Shown here in pieces: positions 25,232-34,285 of a stretch of DNA of 64,000 nt (position 1 is its first letter; the number at the start of each line of letters is the position of its first letter). The position numbers and the translations under genes were made by a program. A model generated the notes under the pieces. That model searched no databases. It was not told the DNA's origin and saw only the letters and a program-made list of their open reading frames with translations. The DNA is taken from assembly GCF_030164425.1 (NCBI RefSeq), contig NZ_JASNJD010000006.1:238589-302588 (forward strand), written 5' to 3'. Source of the stretch: Pseudodonghicola flavimaris (GTDB lineage: Bacteria; Pseudomonadota; Alphaproteobacteria; Rhodobacterales; Rhodobacteraceae).

Positions 25232-25891
25232 TCAGCCCTGCCTGGCGGCCCCGGGGATCAGCGCCCGCCTGTAGACCTCGATCATCCAGCCCAGCATCGC
25301 GGCATTCAGCAGATGCCACATCGGATGGGTGCCCAGCGGCCAGAGCCCGCAGAGCGGCTGATCCAGCATCCGGAACCCCAGCGAGACAATCAGCACCCCT
25401 GCTCCCAGTGCCCAGCCCCGCGCGATCGCCGGCGCCCGGTGCCGAATCGCCAGCGCATAGAGCAGGATCAGCAGCGGCACCGGCGCATAACCGGCCGAAC
25501 TGCCCATCCCCAGCCGTCCGAAGACCGGCGCCAGCAGGGCGGCATAGGGCAGAAACAGCGCCGTCAGCGCCAATGCGCCCCAGCGCCCGATCCCCCAGAC
25601 ATGCCGGTTCACCGCATAGAGATAGAGAAGAATGAACCCGAGGATTGGCAGCATGTCGGCGATCCCGGCCCAGACCTGCGCATGGGTGTGAAACAGGTAG
25701 CTGCCCAGCCCCACCACGGCCAGCATCCCCGCCTGCGCCCGGCCCAGCGGCACCGGCTGCCGCCGCAACCGCGCCGCCATCACCGCGGCGGCCAGCAAAA
25801 AGGCGAGATTGGTCAGCGCATTGACCGGCTCGGCCCAATATCCGGGATCGAGCCTTTCGCAATAGCTGTCGACCGGGTCCGTCAGCCGCAT
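25232..25891 (-). CDS. Ceramidase-family (CREST) membrane protein
   Basis: A 219-residue protein with about seven membrane segments. It begins RLTDPVDSYCERLDPGYWAE and carries GLGSYLFHTHAQVWAGIADM and THPMWHLLNAAML. The Ser, His and Asp in the first motif and the two His in the second match the metal-binding core of alkaline ceramidases and other CREST-superfamily hydrolases. In bacteria these are mostly annotated only by fold. Substrate could be a sphingolipid or another amide-linked lipid. It is convergent with the hybrid kinase gene, 21 bp apart. Confidence 0.85.
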   Translation of the reverse strand: MRLTDPVDSYCERLDPGYWAEPVNALTNLAFLLAAAVMAARLRRQPVPLGRAQAGMLAVVGLGSYLFHTHAQVWAGIADMLPILGFILLYLYAVNRHVWGIGRWGALALTALFLPYAALLAPVFGRLGMGSSAGYAPVPLLILLYALAIRHRAPAIARGWALGAGVLIVSLGFRMLDQPLCGLWPLGTHPMWHLLNAAMLGWMIEVYRRALIPGAARQG

Positions 25892-26023
25892 CCGTTCCTC
25901 CGCTGCCCCGGCGAGAGGGTGGCAAGATCGCGCCTCCGAGGCAAGACCGCGCCGCGCTCAGACGGTGGTCATCGCCCTCCGCCGTGCTAGGATCGTCCCG
26001 ACGATCACTGAGGAGAGACATCC

Positions 26024-26716
26024 ATGAAAATCATCTGGCTCGGCCATGGCTCGTTCCGGTTCGAGACCGGCACGCAGGTGCTGCTGCTCGATCCCTGGCT
26101 CACCGGCAACCCGATGCTGCCGGAAGACAGCCACGAGGCCGCCACCCAGGGCGCCACGCATATCCTGCTGACCCATGCGCATTTCGATCACGCCGCCGAT
26201 GTCATCGGCCTGGCGAAGAAACTGGAGGTGCCACTGGTCGGCCAGTTCGATCTGATGAGCTATTGGGCCGAGGCCGAGGGCATCGAAACCATCGGCTTCA
26301 ACAAGGGCGGCACCGTCGATCTGGGCGGCACCCGGGTGTCGATGGTCAACGCGGTGCATTCCTCCACCCTGGGGACGCCGGAAGGTCCGCGTGCCGGCGG
26401 CACCGAGGCCGGCTTCATGATCCATGCCGAGGGCAAGACGATCTATTGCAGCGGCGACACCGATATCATGGCGGATATGGAGTGGATGGGCGATTACTAC
26501 AAACCCGAGTTCGGCATCCTGTCGGCGGGCGGCCATTTCACCATGGACATGGCCAAGGTCGCCTATGCCGCCAAGCGCTATTTCAACTTCAAGACGCTGA
26601 TCCCGGCGCATTACCGCACTTTCCCGATCCTCGAACAATCCGCCGCCGCCCTGGTGGAGGCGCTGCCGGGCGTCGATATCGTCGAGCCGGAGGTGATGCA
26701 GGCCATCGAGGTCTGA
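26024..26716 (+). CDS. UPF0173 metal-dependent hydrolase
   Basis: A 230-residue metallo-beta-lactamase-fold protein. MKIIWLGHGSFRFET opens it, and LLTHAHFDHAADV gives the HxHxDH metal site; YCSGDTDIMADMEWMGDYYK and PAHYRTFPIL complete it. These are the marks of UPF0173, a widespread family of uncharacterised hydrolases. GAGGAGAG precedes the ATG. It is divergent from the ceramidase-like gene. Specific substrate is unknown. Confidence 0.92.
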   Translation: MKIIWLGHGSFRFETGTQVLLLDPWLTGNPMLPEDSHEAATQGATHILLTHAHFDHAADVIGLAKKLEVPLVGQFDLMSYWAEAEGIETIGFNKGGTVDLGGTRVSMVNAVHSSTLGTPEGPRAGGTEAGFMIHAEGKTIYCSGDTDIMADMEWMGDYYKPEFGILSAGGHFTMDMAKVAYAAKRYFNFKTLIPAHYRTFPILEQSAAALVEALPGVDIVEPEVMQAIEV

Positions 26717-26771
26717 GGCACCGCCACGGTTTCCGGGGCGCGCGCGCACACGACGTGCCCCGGACCGCCGC

Positions 26772-27224
26772 CTATCCCCGCCGGTCGGCGAAGAAATCGC
26801 GCAGCAGCGCCTCCGCCTCGCGGCCGGCGATACCGTCGTAGACCTCCGGCTTGTGATGCGCCTGGGGATGCGAGAACACCCGCGCCCCATGCGCCACGCC
26901 GCCCGATTTCGGATCGGAGGCCCCGTAATAGACCCGGGCGATCCGCGCCGCCGAGATCGCGGCGGCGCACATCGCGCAGGGCTCCAGCGTGACATAGAGA
27001 TCATGGCCGGTCAGCCGCTCTGACCCGATGGCGGCACAGGCGGCCCGGATCGCCAGCATCTCGGCATGGGCGGTGGGATCGTTCAGCTCCCGCGTGCGGT
27101 TGCCGGCCACCGCCAGCACCTGTCCGCCGGGCGCCACCACGACGGCACCCACCGGCACCTCGCCCCGGGCGCCGGCGGCGCGCGCCGCCTCCAGCGCCTT
27201 GTCCATATGGGATCGGAATTGCAT
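26772..27224 (-). CDS. tadA: tRNA-specific adenosine deaminase
   Basis: A 150-residue zinc deaminase that makes inosine at the wobble position of tRNA-Arg(ACG). The HAE motif (His53-Ala-Glu55, [10 protein letters not shown]) and PCxxC (Cys83, Cys86, [11 protein letters not shown]) are intact. [19 protein letters not shown] is typical of TadA. A much longer in-frame reading continues upstream across the pseudouridine synthase gene and is an artefact; GGGAGGG supports the ATG at 27224. It is divergent from rluB. Confidence 0.95.
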   Translation of the reverse strand: MQFRSHMDKALEAARAAGARGEVPVGAVVVAPGGQVLAVAGNRTRELNDPTAHAEMLAIRAACAAIGSERLTGHDLYVTLEPCAMCAAAISAARIARVYYGASDPKSGGVAHGARVFSHPQAHHKPEVYDGIAGREAEALLRDFFADRRG

Positions 27225-27287
27225 CTGCCCTCCCTGCCCGGCATTCCCCGCTTTCGCAAGCCCGCGCGATCGGCTAAGGCCGATGAC

Positions 27288-28313
27288 ATGAGCACCAAGA
27301 CCCCAGAAGGCGACCGCATCGCCAAGATCCTGGCCCGCGCCGGCGTCGCGTCGCGCCGCGAGGCCGAGCGCATGATCGAAGCCGGCCGCGTCAGCGTCAA
27401 CGGCAAGGTGATCGACAGCCCGGCGCTGAATGTCACCGACAAGGACAGGATCGCGGTCGACGGCAAACCGCTGGCGGCGCCGGAACCGGCCCGGCTTTGG
27501 CTCTATCACAAGCCCACCGGTCTGGTGACCACGGCGCGCGACGAACAGGGCCGCAAGACCATCTTCGACGCCCTGCCCGAGGAGATGCCCCGGGTGATGA
27601 GCGTCGGCCGGCTCGACCTGAATTCCGAGGGGCTGTTGCTGCTGACCAACGACGGCGGGCTGAAACGCCAGCTGGAATTGCCCTCGACCGGCTGGCTGCG
27701 CAAATACCGCGTCCGCATCAACGGCCGCCCCGAGGAGAAGGATTTCGAAACCCTGCGCAAGGGGATCACCATCGGAGAGGAGAAATTCCAGCCGATGATC
27801 GTCAGCCTCGACCGCCAGCAAGGGGCCAATGCCTGGCTCACCATCGGGCTGCGCGAGGGCAAGAACCGCGAGATTCGCCGCGCGATGGAGGCGGTGGGCT
27901 TCTCCGTGAACCGGCTGATCCGGATTTCCTACGGGCCGTTCCAGCTGGGCAATCTCAAGTCCGGCGAGGTCGAGGAAATCCGCCGCAGGGTGCTGCGCGA
28001 TCAGCTGGGACTGGCGCCGGAGCCGGAAGAGGCCCCCAAGGCCGGCCAGAAACCACGGCTGCGGCGGACGCCCAAGACGGGCGACCGGCCCGCCGGCAAA
28101 CCGATGACAGCCCCCGGTCCTGCCGCCAAGGCCGGCCCCCGGAGCGGCGGCAAACCCGGCACCAAGCCCGGCAAGACGTTCGGGGCCCGACCAGGCCCGA
28201 AGACGACGGACAGTGCCGGGCACAAGTCCGGCACCGGCCCGCGCGGCAGCCGTCAGGCCAAGCCCGGCACCCGCCCCTCGGGCGGGCCCGGCGGCCGGCC
28301 CCGACGCGGCTGA
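27288..28313 (+). CDS. rluB: rRNA pseudouridine synthase, RluB/RsuA family, with basic tail
   Basis: A 341-residue enzyme. An S4 RNA-binding domain occupies about residues 8-65 ([20 protein letters not shown]). The catalytic domain has the RsuA-family motif [17 protein letters not shown] with catalytic Asp110, and [15 protein letters not shown]. RluB modifies U2605 of 23S rRNA in E. coli. The last 85 residues are a Lys/Arg/Gly/Pro-rich disordered tail, common in alphaproteobacterial members and probably RNA-binding. Longer in-frame readings exist upstream; the ATG giving [15 protein letters not shown] fits the family. Confidence 0.92.
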   Translation: MSTKTPEGDRIAKILARAGVASRREAERMIEAGRVSVNGKVIDSPALNVTDKDRIAVDGKPLAAPEPARLWLYHKPTGLVTTARDEQGRKTIFDALPEEMPRVMSVGRLDLNSEGLLLLTNDGGLKRQLELPSTGWLRKYRVRINGRPEEKDFETLRKGITIGEEKFQPMIVSLDRQQGANAWLTIGLREGKNREIRRAMEAVGFSVNRLIRISYGPFQLGNLKSGEVEEIRRRVLRDQLGLAPEPEEAPKAGQKPRLRRTPKTGDRPAGKPMTAPGPAAKAGPRSGGKPGTKPGKTFGARPGPKTTDSAGHKSGTGPRGSRQAKPGTRPSGGPGGRPRRG

Positions 28314-28410
28314 CCCGGCGGTGCTGATACCGCAAAGCGCCGGTTCCCCCTAGAATGCCCCCGCCGCATGACCTACCTTAGCCCTGACCTTCGCTGCGCT
28401 GGGGTGACCG

Positions 28411-28500
28411 ATGTCACGGACGGGACTACAGAAATTCGCCTATATCGCCCTGCTGATCCTGCTCTTCGGGGTGGCGGCCGGCTGGCTCGGGGGGCTCTGA
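28411..28500 (+). CDS. Small single-pass membrane peptide, 29 residues
   Basis: MSRTGLQKFAYIALLILLFG followed by VAAGWLGGL is a basic N-terminus and one transmembrane helix. It ends five bases before the XpaC start, in the same direction, which suggests a cotranscribed leader gene. The ribosome-binding site is modest (GGGGTGA). It is too short for standard gene finders and I know no named family. Conservation upstream of xpaC in relatives would be the test. Confidence 0.5.
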   Translation: MSRTGLQKFAYIALLILLFGVAAGWLGGL

Positions 28501-28504
28501 TCCG

Positions 28505-29413
28505 ATGGCGCAGCGCTACGGTGGGAAATACAGCCCCACCCCCGGCGATCCTTCCGCCGACACCCCCGATACCGCTGCCGCGCCTGTAAAAGGCAGCTAT
28601 GCCGGCGCCCGGGTCGATCCGGTCGGTGCCCGGGTCAACCTGCTGTTCACCCCCGCCGTCGTTATGGGGCTGATGTCGCTGACCGGCGGCGCGCTGGGTC
28701 TGGCCACCGGGCTGGGCGGCGCAGCGCTGCTGGCCGCCGGTGCCTTCATGACGCGCGAGGGGCTGAGAGCGGAGGCCGCCTATTACGCCCGCAAGGTCGC
28801 CCGCCGCCCCGCCCTGCCCCGCAAGATGATCGCCTCGGTGCTGACCGGGCTCGGGGCCGGCATCGCCGCCTGGCGTAACGCCGAGGCCGGGCTGCTGGCA
28901 CCGCTGATCTACGGTGGCGCAGCGCTGGTGCTGCATGGGCTGGCCTTCGGCATCGATCCGCTGCGCGACAAGGGAACCGAGGGCATCGACGGGTTTCAGC
29001 AGGACCGGGTCGCCCGCGCGGTGGAAGAGGCCGAGGCGTATCTGACCGCGATGACCCGGGCGATCGGCCGTACCGGCGACCGGCGGATGGAGGCGCGGGT
29101 GGAACAGTTCCAGAAAATCGCCCGCGACCTGTTCCGCACCGTCGAGGAAGACCCCCGCGACCTGACTGGCGCGCGGCGCTACATGAGCGTCTATCTGATG
29201 GGCGCGCGTGACGCGACCGAGAAGTTTGCCGATCTCTATGCCTGCGATCACGATGCCCGGGCCCGCGAGGACTACACCCGCCTGCTGACCGATCTTGAGC
29301 AAAATTTCGCCGCCCGGACCAAGGCGATGCTTGCCAACGACCGCAGCGACCTGACTGTGGAAATCGAGGTGCTGCGGGATCGGCTGCAGCGCGAAGGCGT
29401 CCGGCTCGACTGA
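28505..29413 (+). CDS. xpaC: XpaC-like protein (5-bromo-4-chloroindolyl phosphate hydrolysis family)
   Basis: A 302-residue protein. Residues about 45-80 and 105-150 are hydrophobic (VMGLMSLTGGALGLATGLGG and ASVLTGLGAGIAAW), suggesting paired membrane segments. The C-terminal half is helical and charged: VEQFQKIARDLFRTVEEDPR and ARRYMSVYLMGARDATEKF. This matches the XpaC family, named from a Bacillus phenotype on an indolyl phosphate dye; true biochemical function is unknown. In Bacillus xpaC sits beside a telA homologue, as here. Confidence 0.85.
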   Translation: MAQRYGGKYSPTPGDPSADTPDTAAAPVKGSYAGARVDPVGARVNLLFTPAVVMGLMSLTGGALGLATGLGGAALLAAGAFMTREGLRAEAAYYARKVARRPALPRKMIASVLTGLGAGIAAWRNAEAGLLAPLIYGGAALVLHGLAFGIDPLRDKGTEGIDGFQQDRVARAVEEAEAYLTAMTRAIGRTGDRRMEARVEQFQKIARDLFRTVEEDPRDLTGARRYMSVYLMGARDATEKFADLYACDHDARAREDYTRLLTDLEQNFAARTKAMLANDRSDLTVEIEVLRDRLQREGVRLD

Positions 29414-29444
29414 CCGGCCATCATCTCAACGAGGAACCGTTTAC

Positions 29445-30635
29445 ATGTCCGACACGATCCAGAAACAGGCTGCGGCCAAGCAAACCGAAGTCGATCAGGT
29501 GGCCGGCGTCGTGCTGCCGGAGCCGGGCGGCGAGGTCGTGCCGCTGCAGGAGGCCAGCCCCGAGGCCGGTGCCGAGATCCGCAAGCGGATGGATGAGATC
29601 GACATGGGCGACACCAATTCCATCGTCTCCTTCGGCTCCGGCGCCCAGGTCGAGCTGCAGGAAATCAGCCAGGCGATGCTGTCGGGCGTGCGCAACAAGG
29701 ATGTCGGCCCCGCCGGCGATTCCCTGCGCAATATCGTCACCACCATCCGCGGCTTCTCGGTCTCCGAGCTCGACGTGCGCCGCCAGCGCAGCTTCTGGGA
29801 AAAACTGATCGGCCGCGCCGCCCCCTTCGCCAAGTTCACCGCCCGGTATGAGGAGGTGCAGGGTCAGATCGACAAGATCACCGACGATCTGCTGAAGCAC
29901 GAACACACGCTGCTGAAGGACATCAAGTCGCTCGACCTGCTCTATGAGAAGACGCTGACCTTCTATGACGAGCTGGCGCTCTATATCGCTGCCGGCGAGG
30001 AGAAACTGGCCGAGCTCGACCGTACCGAGATCCCCGCCAAGGAGGCCGAGGTGCAGGCGGCCGCCGAGAACGATCAGGTGATGAAGGCACAGGAGCTGCG
30101 CGACCTGCGCGCCGCCCGCGACGATCTGGAACGCCGCGTCCACGATCTGAAGCTGACCCGCCAGGTCACCATGCAGTCGCTGCCCTCGATCCGGCTGGTG
30201 CAGGAGAACGACAAGTCGCTGGTCACCAAGATCAATTCGACGCTGGTGAACACCGTGCCGCTGTGGGAAACCCAGCTGGCCCAAGCGGTGACCATCCAGC
30301 GCTCGGCCGAGGCAGCGGCGGCGGTGCGCGACGCCAACGACCTCACCAACGAGCTGCTGACCGCCAACGCCAAGAACCTGCGCGAGAGCAACAAGGTCAT
30401 CCGCCAGGAGATGGAGCGCGGCGTCTTCGATATCGAGGCGGTGAAACAGGCCAATGCCGATCTGATCGGCACCATTCAGGAAAGCCTGGCAATCGCCGAC
30501 GAGGGCAAGGCCAAACGCGCCGCCGCCGAACAGGAGCTGACCAAGATGGAACACGAGCTGCGCGACACTCTGGCCGCCGCCAAGGCCAAGAAGACCGGGC
30601 TGGGCGATACCGCCGGCACCGCGGTGCCGGGCTGA
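29445..30635 (+). CDS. telA: TelA-family toxic anion resistance protein
   Basis: A 396-residue, largely helical protein. The family signature is visible in LLKDIKSLDLLYEKTLTFYD with ELALYIAAGEEKL, and further in QVTMQSLPSIRLVQENDKSL and LVNTVPLWETQLAQAV. TelA proteins are associated with tellurite and cell-envelope-drug tolerance but have no settled biochemical activity. No membrane segment or signal peptide; extensive coiled coil is likely. GAGGAA lies before the ATG. It follows xpaC by 31 bp. Confidence 0.93.
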   Translation: MSDTIQKQAAAKQTEVDQVAGVVLPEPGGEVVPLQEASPEAGAEIRKRMDEIDMGDTNSIVSFGSGAQVELQEISQAMLSGVRNKDVGPAGDSLRNIVTTIRGFSVSELDVRRQRSFWEKLIGRAAPFAKFTARYEEVQGQIDKITDDLLKHEHTLLKDIKSLDLLYEKTLTFYDELALYIAAGEEKLAELDRTEIPAKEAEVQAAAENDQVMKAQELRDLRAARDDLERRVHDLKLTRQVTMQSLPSIRLVQENDKSLVTKINSTLVNTVPLWETQLAQAVTIQRSAEAAAAVRDANDLTNELLTANAKNLRESNKVIRQEMERGVFDIEAVKQANADLIGTIQESLAIADEGKAKRAAAEQELTKMEHELRDTLAAAKAKKTGLGDTAGTAVPG

Positions 30636-30651
30636 GGCCGGGACCGGCGGG

Positions 30652-31617
30652 ATGCGGCGGATGCTGTCACCGGGACGCGGATGGCTGGCCGGGATCGGCC
30701 TCGCGGCGCTCGTGCTGGCGGGCTGCGACGAGACCGGCCCGCGCAGCTCGCCGATGCCGCAGGCGCGCCCCGCCGCGCTCAAGCCACAGGAGCCGCAGCC
30801 CCGTTCGGACCGCAGCCGCGAACTGGCGCGCTATTACGCCAAGGTGCAGAACGATCTGCTGACCCGCGGCCTGCTGCGCACCGATGGCGGCGGACCCGAC
30901 ACCCCGTTCACCGCCGACGATCTGGTGCAGGATTTCGAGGATATCGCCTTTTTCGACGAATATTCCCGTGGCCCGATGCCCGGTGGACCGGGCGCCGCCG
31001 GGGCGCTCAGCCGCTGGGATGTGCCGGTGCGGGTCGCCATCGAATACGGTGCCAGCGTACCGCTCGATCAGCGGACCTCGGACGGCAACAGCATCACCGG
31101 CTACGTCAGCCGGCTGAACCGGGTCAGCGGCCATTCGATCACCATGGCGCGCGGTGGCCGTGGCGCGAATTTCCATGTCTTCGTCGCCGGCGAGGACGAC
31201 AGCGCCTTCATCCAGAAGCGGATGAAACAGCTGATCCCCTCGATCAGCGCCTCGGAACTGGCGATGTTCGGCCATCTGCCACGATCGTTCTATTGTCTGG
31301 TGATTGCCGTTGCCGGACCGCGCACCCCCAACAGCTATACCCGCGCCGTGGCGTTGATCCGCGCCGAGCATCCCGAACTGGTGCGGCTCGCCTGCGTCCA
31401 CGAAGAGCTGGCCCAGGGGCTCGGCCTGCCCAATGACAGCCCCGAGGCGCGGCCGTCGATCTTCAACGACGACGACGAATTCGCTCTGCTGACCGACCAT
31501 GACGAGCTGTTGCTGAAACTGCTCTACGACCCGCGGCTGAAAACCGGCATGACCCCGGACCAGGCCCGCCCCGTCACCCGCATCATCGCCCGGGAGCTGA
31601 TGGGGCAGAAGCTGTGA
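30652..31617 (+). CDS. DUF2927 lipoprotein
   Basis: A 321-residue protein whose N-terminus (GIGLAALVLAGCDETG) has a lipobox with Cys25. The body contains TADDLVQDFEDIAFFDEYS, ISASELAMFGHLPRSFYC and LVRLACVHEELAQGLGLPND. The last has an HEE motif where a metallopeptidase would have HExxH, and the family DUF2927 is sometimes discussed as peptidase-like. It is probably anchored in the envelope. It lies 16 bp after telA and 190 bp before the SPFH gene. Confidence 0.85.
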   Translation: MRRMLSPGRGWLAGIGLAALVLAGCDETGPRSSPMPQARPAALKPQEPQPRSDRSRELARYYAKVQNDLLTRGLLRTDGGGPDTPFTADDLVQDFEDIAFFDEYSRGPMPGGPGAAGALSRWDVPVRVAIEYGASVPLDQRTSDGNSITGYVSRLNRVSGHSITMARGGRGANFHVFVAGEDDSAFIQKRMKQLIPSISASELAMFGHLPRSFYCLVIAVAGPRTPNSYTRAVALIRAEHPELVRLACVHEELAQGLGLPNDSPEARPSIFNDDDEFALLTDHDELLLKLLYDPRLKTGMTPDQARPVTRIIARELMGQKL

Positions 31618-31807
31618 TCGCGGCCCCCGCGATACCGCGCTGCCCGGACCCCGGGCCCGTCCCGGGGCGGGACGGGACGCCCCCGGTGCTTTCCCCCAAG
31701 GGCCGGGCCCGATATGATGGCCCTGAAATCACCGGCTGTCCCCCACCCCGACGGGCCGTCCGCTGGCGGCCCCGACCTCTGCCACACTTGCATCCAAAGG
31801 CTAACGC

Positions 31808-32950
31808 ATGGGTATTTTCGATTTCCTCTCCGGTCAGTTCATCGACGTCATCCACTGGGTGGACGACACCCGCGACACCATGGTCTGGCGGTTCGAACGC
31901 GAAGGGCATGAGATCAAATACGGCGCCAAGCTGACGGTGCGCGAGGGCCAGGCCGCCGTCTTCGTGCACGAAGGCCAGCTGGCGGATGTCTTCACCCCCG
32001 GTCTCTACATGCTCGAGACCAACAACATGCCGATCCTGACGACGCTGCAGCATTGGGATCACGGCTTCAAATCGCCGTTCAAGTCCGAGATCTACTTCGT
32101 CAACACGACGCGGTTCAACGATCTGAAATGGGGCACCAAGAACCCCATCATGCTGCGCGATCCGGAGTTCGGCCCGACCCGCATCCGCGCCTTCGGCACC
32201 TATACCATCCGGGTCCGGGACGCCGCCCGCTTCCTGGTCGAGATCGTCGGCACCGACGGCGAATTCACTATGGACGAGATCAGCTTCCAGATCCGCAACA
32301 TCATCGTGCAGGAGTTCTCCCGGGTGATCGCCGGGTCGGGCATCCCGGTGCTGGACATGGCCGCCAATACCGCCGATCTCGGCAAGCTGATCGCCAAGGA
32401 AGTGTCGCCGACGCTCGACAGCTACGGGCTGGAGATGCCGGAGTTCTATATCGAGAATATCTCGCTGCCCCCTGCGGTCGAGGCGGCGCTGGACAAGCGC
32501 ACTTCGATGGGGCTGGCGGGCGATCTCGGCCGCTTCACCCAGTATTCCGCCGCCGAGGCGATGACGGCAGCGGCGCAGAACCCGGCGGGCGGCGGCATGG
32601 CCGCCGGTCTCGGTGCCGGCATGGGCATGGCGATGGCCAACCAGATGGCACATCAGGCCGGCCCCTGGGGCGCTGCCCCCGCCCAGCAGCCGCAGCCGGC
32701 CCGGCAAACCGCCAGCCCGGTGCCGCCACCGCCGCCGGTGGAACATGTCTGGCACCTGGCCGAAAACGGCGAGACCAAGGGTCCGTTCTCGCGGGCCGAT
32801 CTGGGCCGGATGGCCAGCGCCGGCGAACTGAAGCGCGACACCTATGTCTGGACCGCCGGGCAGGACGGCTGGAAACATGCCGAGGACGTGCAGGAACTGG
32901 CGCAGCTCTTCACCGTCCTGCCGCCGCCGCCCCCGCCGCCTGCAGGCTGA
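31808..32950 (+). CDS. SPFH-domain protein with C-terminal GYF_2 domain and polyproline tail
   Basis: A 380-residue protein. Residues about 20-235 are an SPFH/virion-core-like domain (YdjI type): IKYGAKLTVREGQAAVFVHE, FGTYTIRVRDAARFLVEI and TLDSYGLEMPEFYIENISLP. A Gly/Met/Ala-rich linker follows (about 258-285). Residues about 314-370 look like a GYF_2 domain (WHLAENGETKGPFSRADLGR then TYVWTAGQDGWKHAEDV). The protein ends with seven prolines and AG. SPFH proteins scaffold membrane assemblies. The Bacillus relative belongs to an envelope-stress set with zinc-ribbon and TPM proteins. No transmembrane segment is visible, so membrane contact would be peripheral. Confidence 0.87.
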   Translation: MGIFDFLSGQFIDVIHWVDDTRDTMVWRFEREGHEIKYGAKLTVREGQAAVFVHEGQLADVFTPGLYMLETNNMPILTTLQHWDHGFKSPFKSEIYFVNTTRFNDLKWGTKNPIMLRDPEFGPTRIRAFGTYTIRVRDAARFLVEIVGTDGEFTMDEISFQIRNIIVQEFSRVIAGSGIPVLDMAANTADLGKLIAKEVSPTLDSYGLEMPEFYIENISLPPAVEAALDKRTSMGLAGDLGRFTQYSAAEAMTAAAQNPAGGGMAAGLGAGMGMAMANQMAHQAGPWGAAPAQQPQPARQTASPVPPPPPVEHVWHLAENGETKGPFSRADLGRMASAGELKRDTYVWTAGQDGWKHAEDVQELAQLFTVLPPPPPPPAG

Positions 32951-32998
32951 TCCGCCGCCACCCGTTGCCGTTCCCCGCCAGACCCGAAGCTGCCGACC

Positions 32999-34180
32999 AT
33001 GACCGCCACGCCTCCGCCGCCCCCGGGCGCCCCGACACCGCCGCCCACCCTCGCCGTTGCGGAGAGCATCGCCGCGCCGGCCGCGCCCGCGGACGGTCTG
33101 GTCGAACACCGGTTTCCCTGCGAGCAATGCGGCGCCGATTACCGCTATGACCCGGCTCAGGGGATGCTGATCTGCGATCATTGCGGCCACAGCCATCAGA
33201 TCGCCTCCAGCCCCTGGGGCAAGGCCCAGCTGAAGGAGCTGGATTTCGACGCCGCCGTGGCGCATCGGCTGCCGGAGACGGAGACCGAGGAAACCCGCAC
33301 CGTCACCTGCCCCAACTGCGGTTCGCATTTCGAATTCGATCCCGCCACCCATGCCGCCGAATGCCCGTTCTGCGCCACCCCGGTGGTCACCGACACCGGC
33401 ATCAGCCGGCAGATCAAGCCGAAGGGGGTGCTGCCCTTCGCCTATGACGAGCGCGCCGCGCATCAGGCGATGAGCGACTGGCTCGGGCGGCTGTGGTTCG
33501 CCCCCAACGGGCTGAAGGACTATGCCCGCAAGGGCCGCCGGATGCAGGGGATCTACGTGCCCTACTGGACCTTCGATGCCGATACCACCTCCAGCTATCG
33601 CGGCGAGCGCGGCGATGTCTATTACGTGACCAGGGTGGTGGTGCGCGACGGCAAGCGGGTGCAGGAACAGGTACCGAAAATCCGCTGGAGCCCGCGTTCC
33701 GGCCGGGTGGCGCGGTTCTTCGACGATGTGCTGGTGCTGGCCTCAAAGAGCCTGCCGAAACGCTATACGGACGCGCTGGAGCCCTGGGATCTGGCCGCGC
33801 TCGAACCCTACCGCCCCGAGTATCTCGCCGGGTTCCGGGCCGAGGCCTATACCCTCGGGCTGGAAGAGGGCTATGGCGAGGCGCGCGCCCACATGGCGCG
33901 GGTGATCGAACGCGACGTGCGGTTCGACATCGGCGGCGATCAGCAGCGGATCCATCAGATCAACACCGATGTGCGCGATGTGACTTTCAAACACGTGCTG
34001 CTGCCGGTCTGGCTGGCGGCCTACAAATATCGCGGCAAGACCTATCGCTTTGTCGTCAACGGGCGCAGCGGCCGGGTGCAGGGGGAACGCCCCTGGTCGG
34101 CGATCAAGATCGCCATCGCGGTGGTGCTGGGCCTCGCCGTCGCGGCGGGCATCGGGTATGTCGCGGCAATGAACCAATAG
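32999..34180 (+). CDS. Zinc-ribbon membrane protein (YdjG-like)
   Basis: A 393-residue protein. It starts with a proline-rich segment (MTATPPPPPGAPTPPPTLAV). Two zinc ribbons follow, CEQCGADYRYDP with CDHCGHSH, and CPNCGSHFEFDP with CPFCATPV. The middle, FAPNGLKDYARKGRRMQGIY and YWTFDADTTSSYRGERGDVY, is typical of proteins often mislabelled as primosomal protein N'-like. A single C-terminal membrane helix (IKIAIAVVLGLAVAAGIGYV) anchors it with the ribbons inside. It lies 48 bp after the SPFH gene. Related to YdjG of Bacillus by layout; not a helicase. Function unproven. Confidence 0.85.
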   Translation: MTATPPPPPGAPTPPPTLAVAESIAAPAAPADGLVEHRFPCEQCGADYRYDPAQGMLICDHCGHSHQIASSPWGKAQLKELDFDAAVAHRLPETETEETRTVTCPNCGSHFEFDPATHAAECPFCATPVVTDTGISRQIKPKGVLPFAYDERAAHQAMSDWLGRLWFAPNGLKDYARKGRRMQGIYVPYWTFDADTTSSYRGERGDVYYVTRVVVRDGKRVQEQVPKIRWSPRSGRVARFFDDVLVLASKSLPKRYTDALEPWDLAALEPYRPEYLAGFRAEAYTLGLEEGYGEARAHMARVIERDVRFDIGGDQQRIHQINTDVRDVTFKHVLLPVWLAAYKYRGKTYRFVVNGRSGRVQGERPWSAIKIAIAVVLGLAVAAGIGYVAAMNQ

Positions 34181-34285
34181 GCTGGGGCCCGCGCCGCGCC
34201 GCCCCTCTTGGCTGCCGACGCGGCCCTTGCCCCCGCTTCCGCCCGGCGCCATGCTGCGCTGCGACGCTGGAAGAGGAGCCATGTC

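Noticed and set aside
27225..28223. In-frame upstream extension of tadA to 483 codons
   Set aside because: The extension runs antisense across rluB; TadA is complete at 150 residues with its own ribosome-binding site.
32999..34180. Annotation as primosomal protein N' helicase
   Set aside because: Only zinc ribbons resemble PriA; helicase motifs are absent and there is a C-terminal membrane helix.
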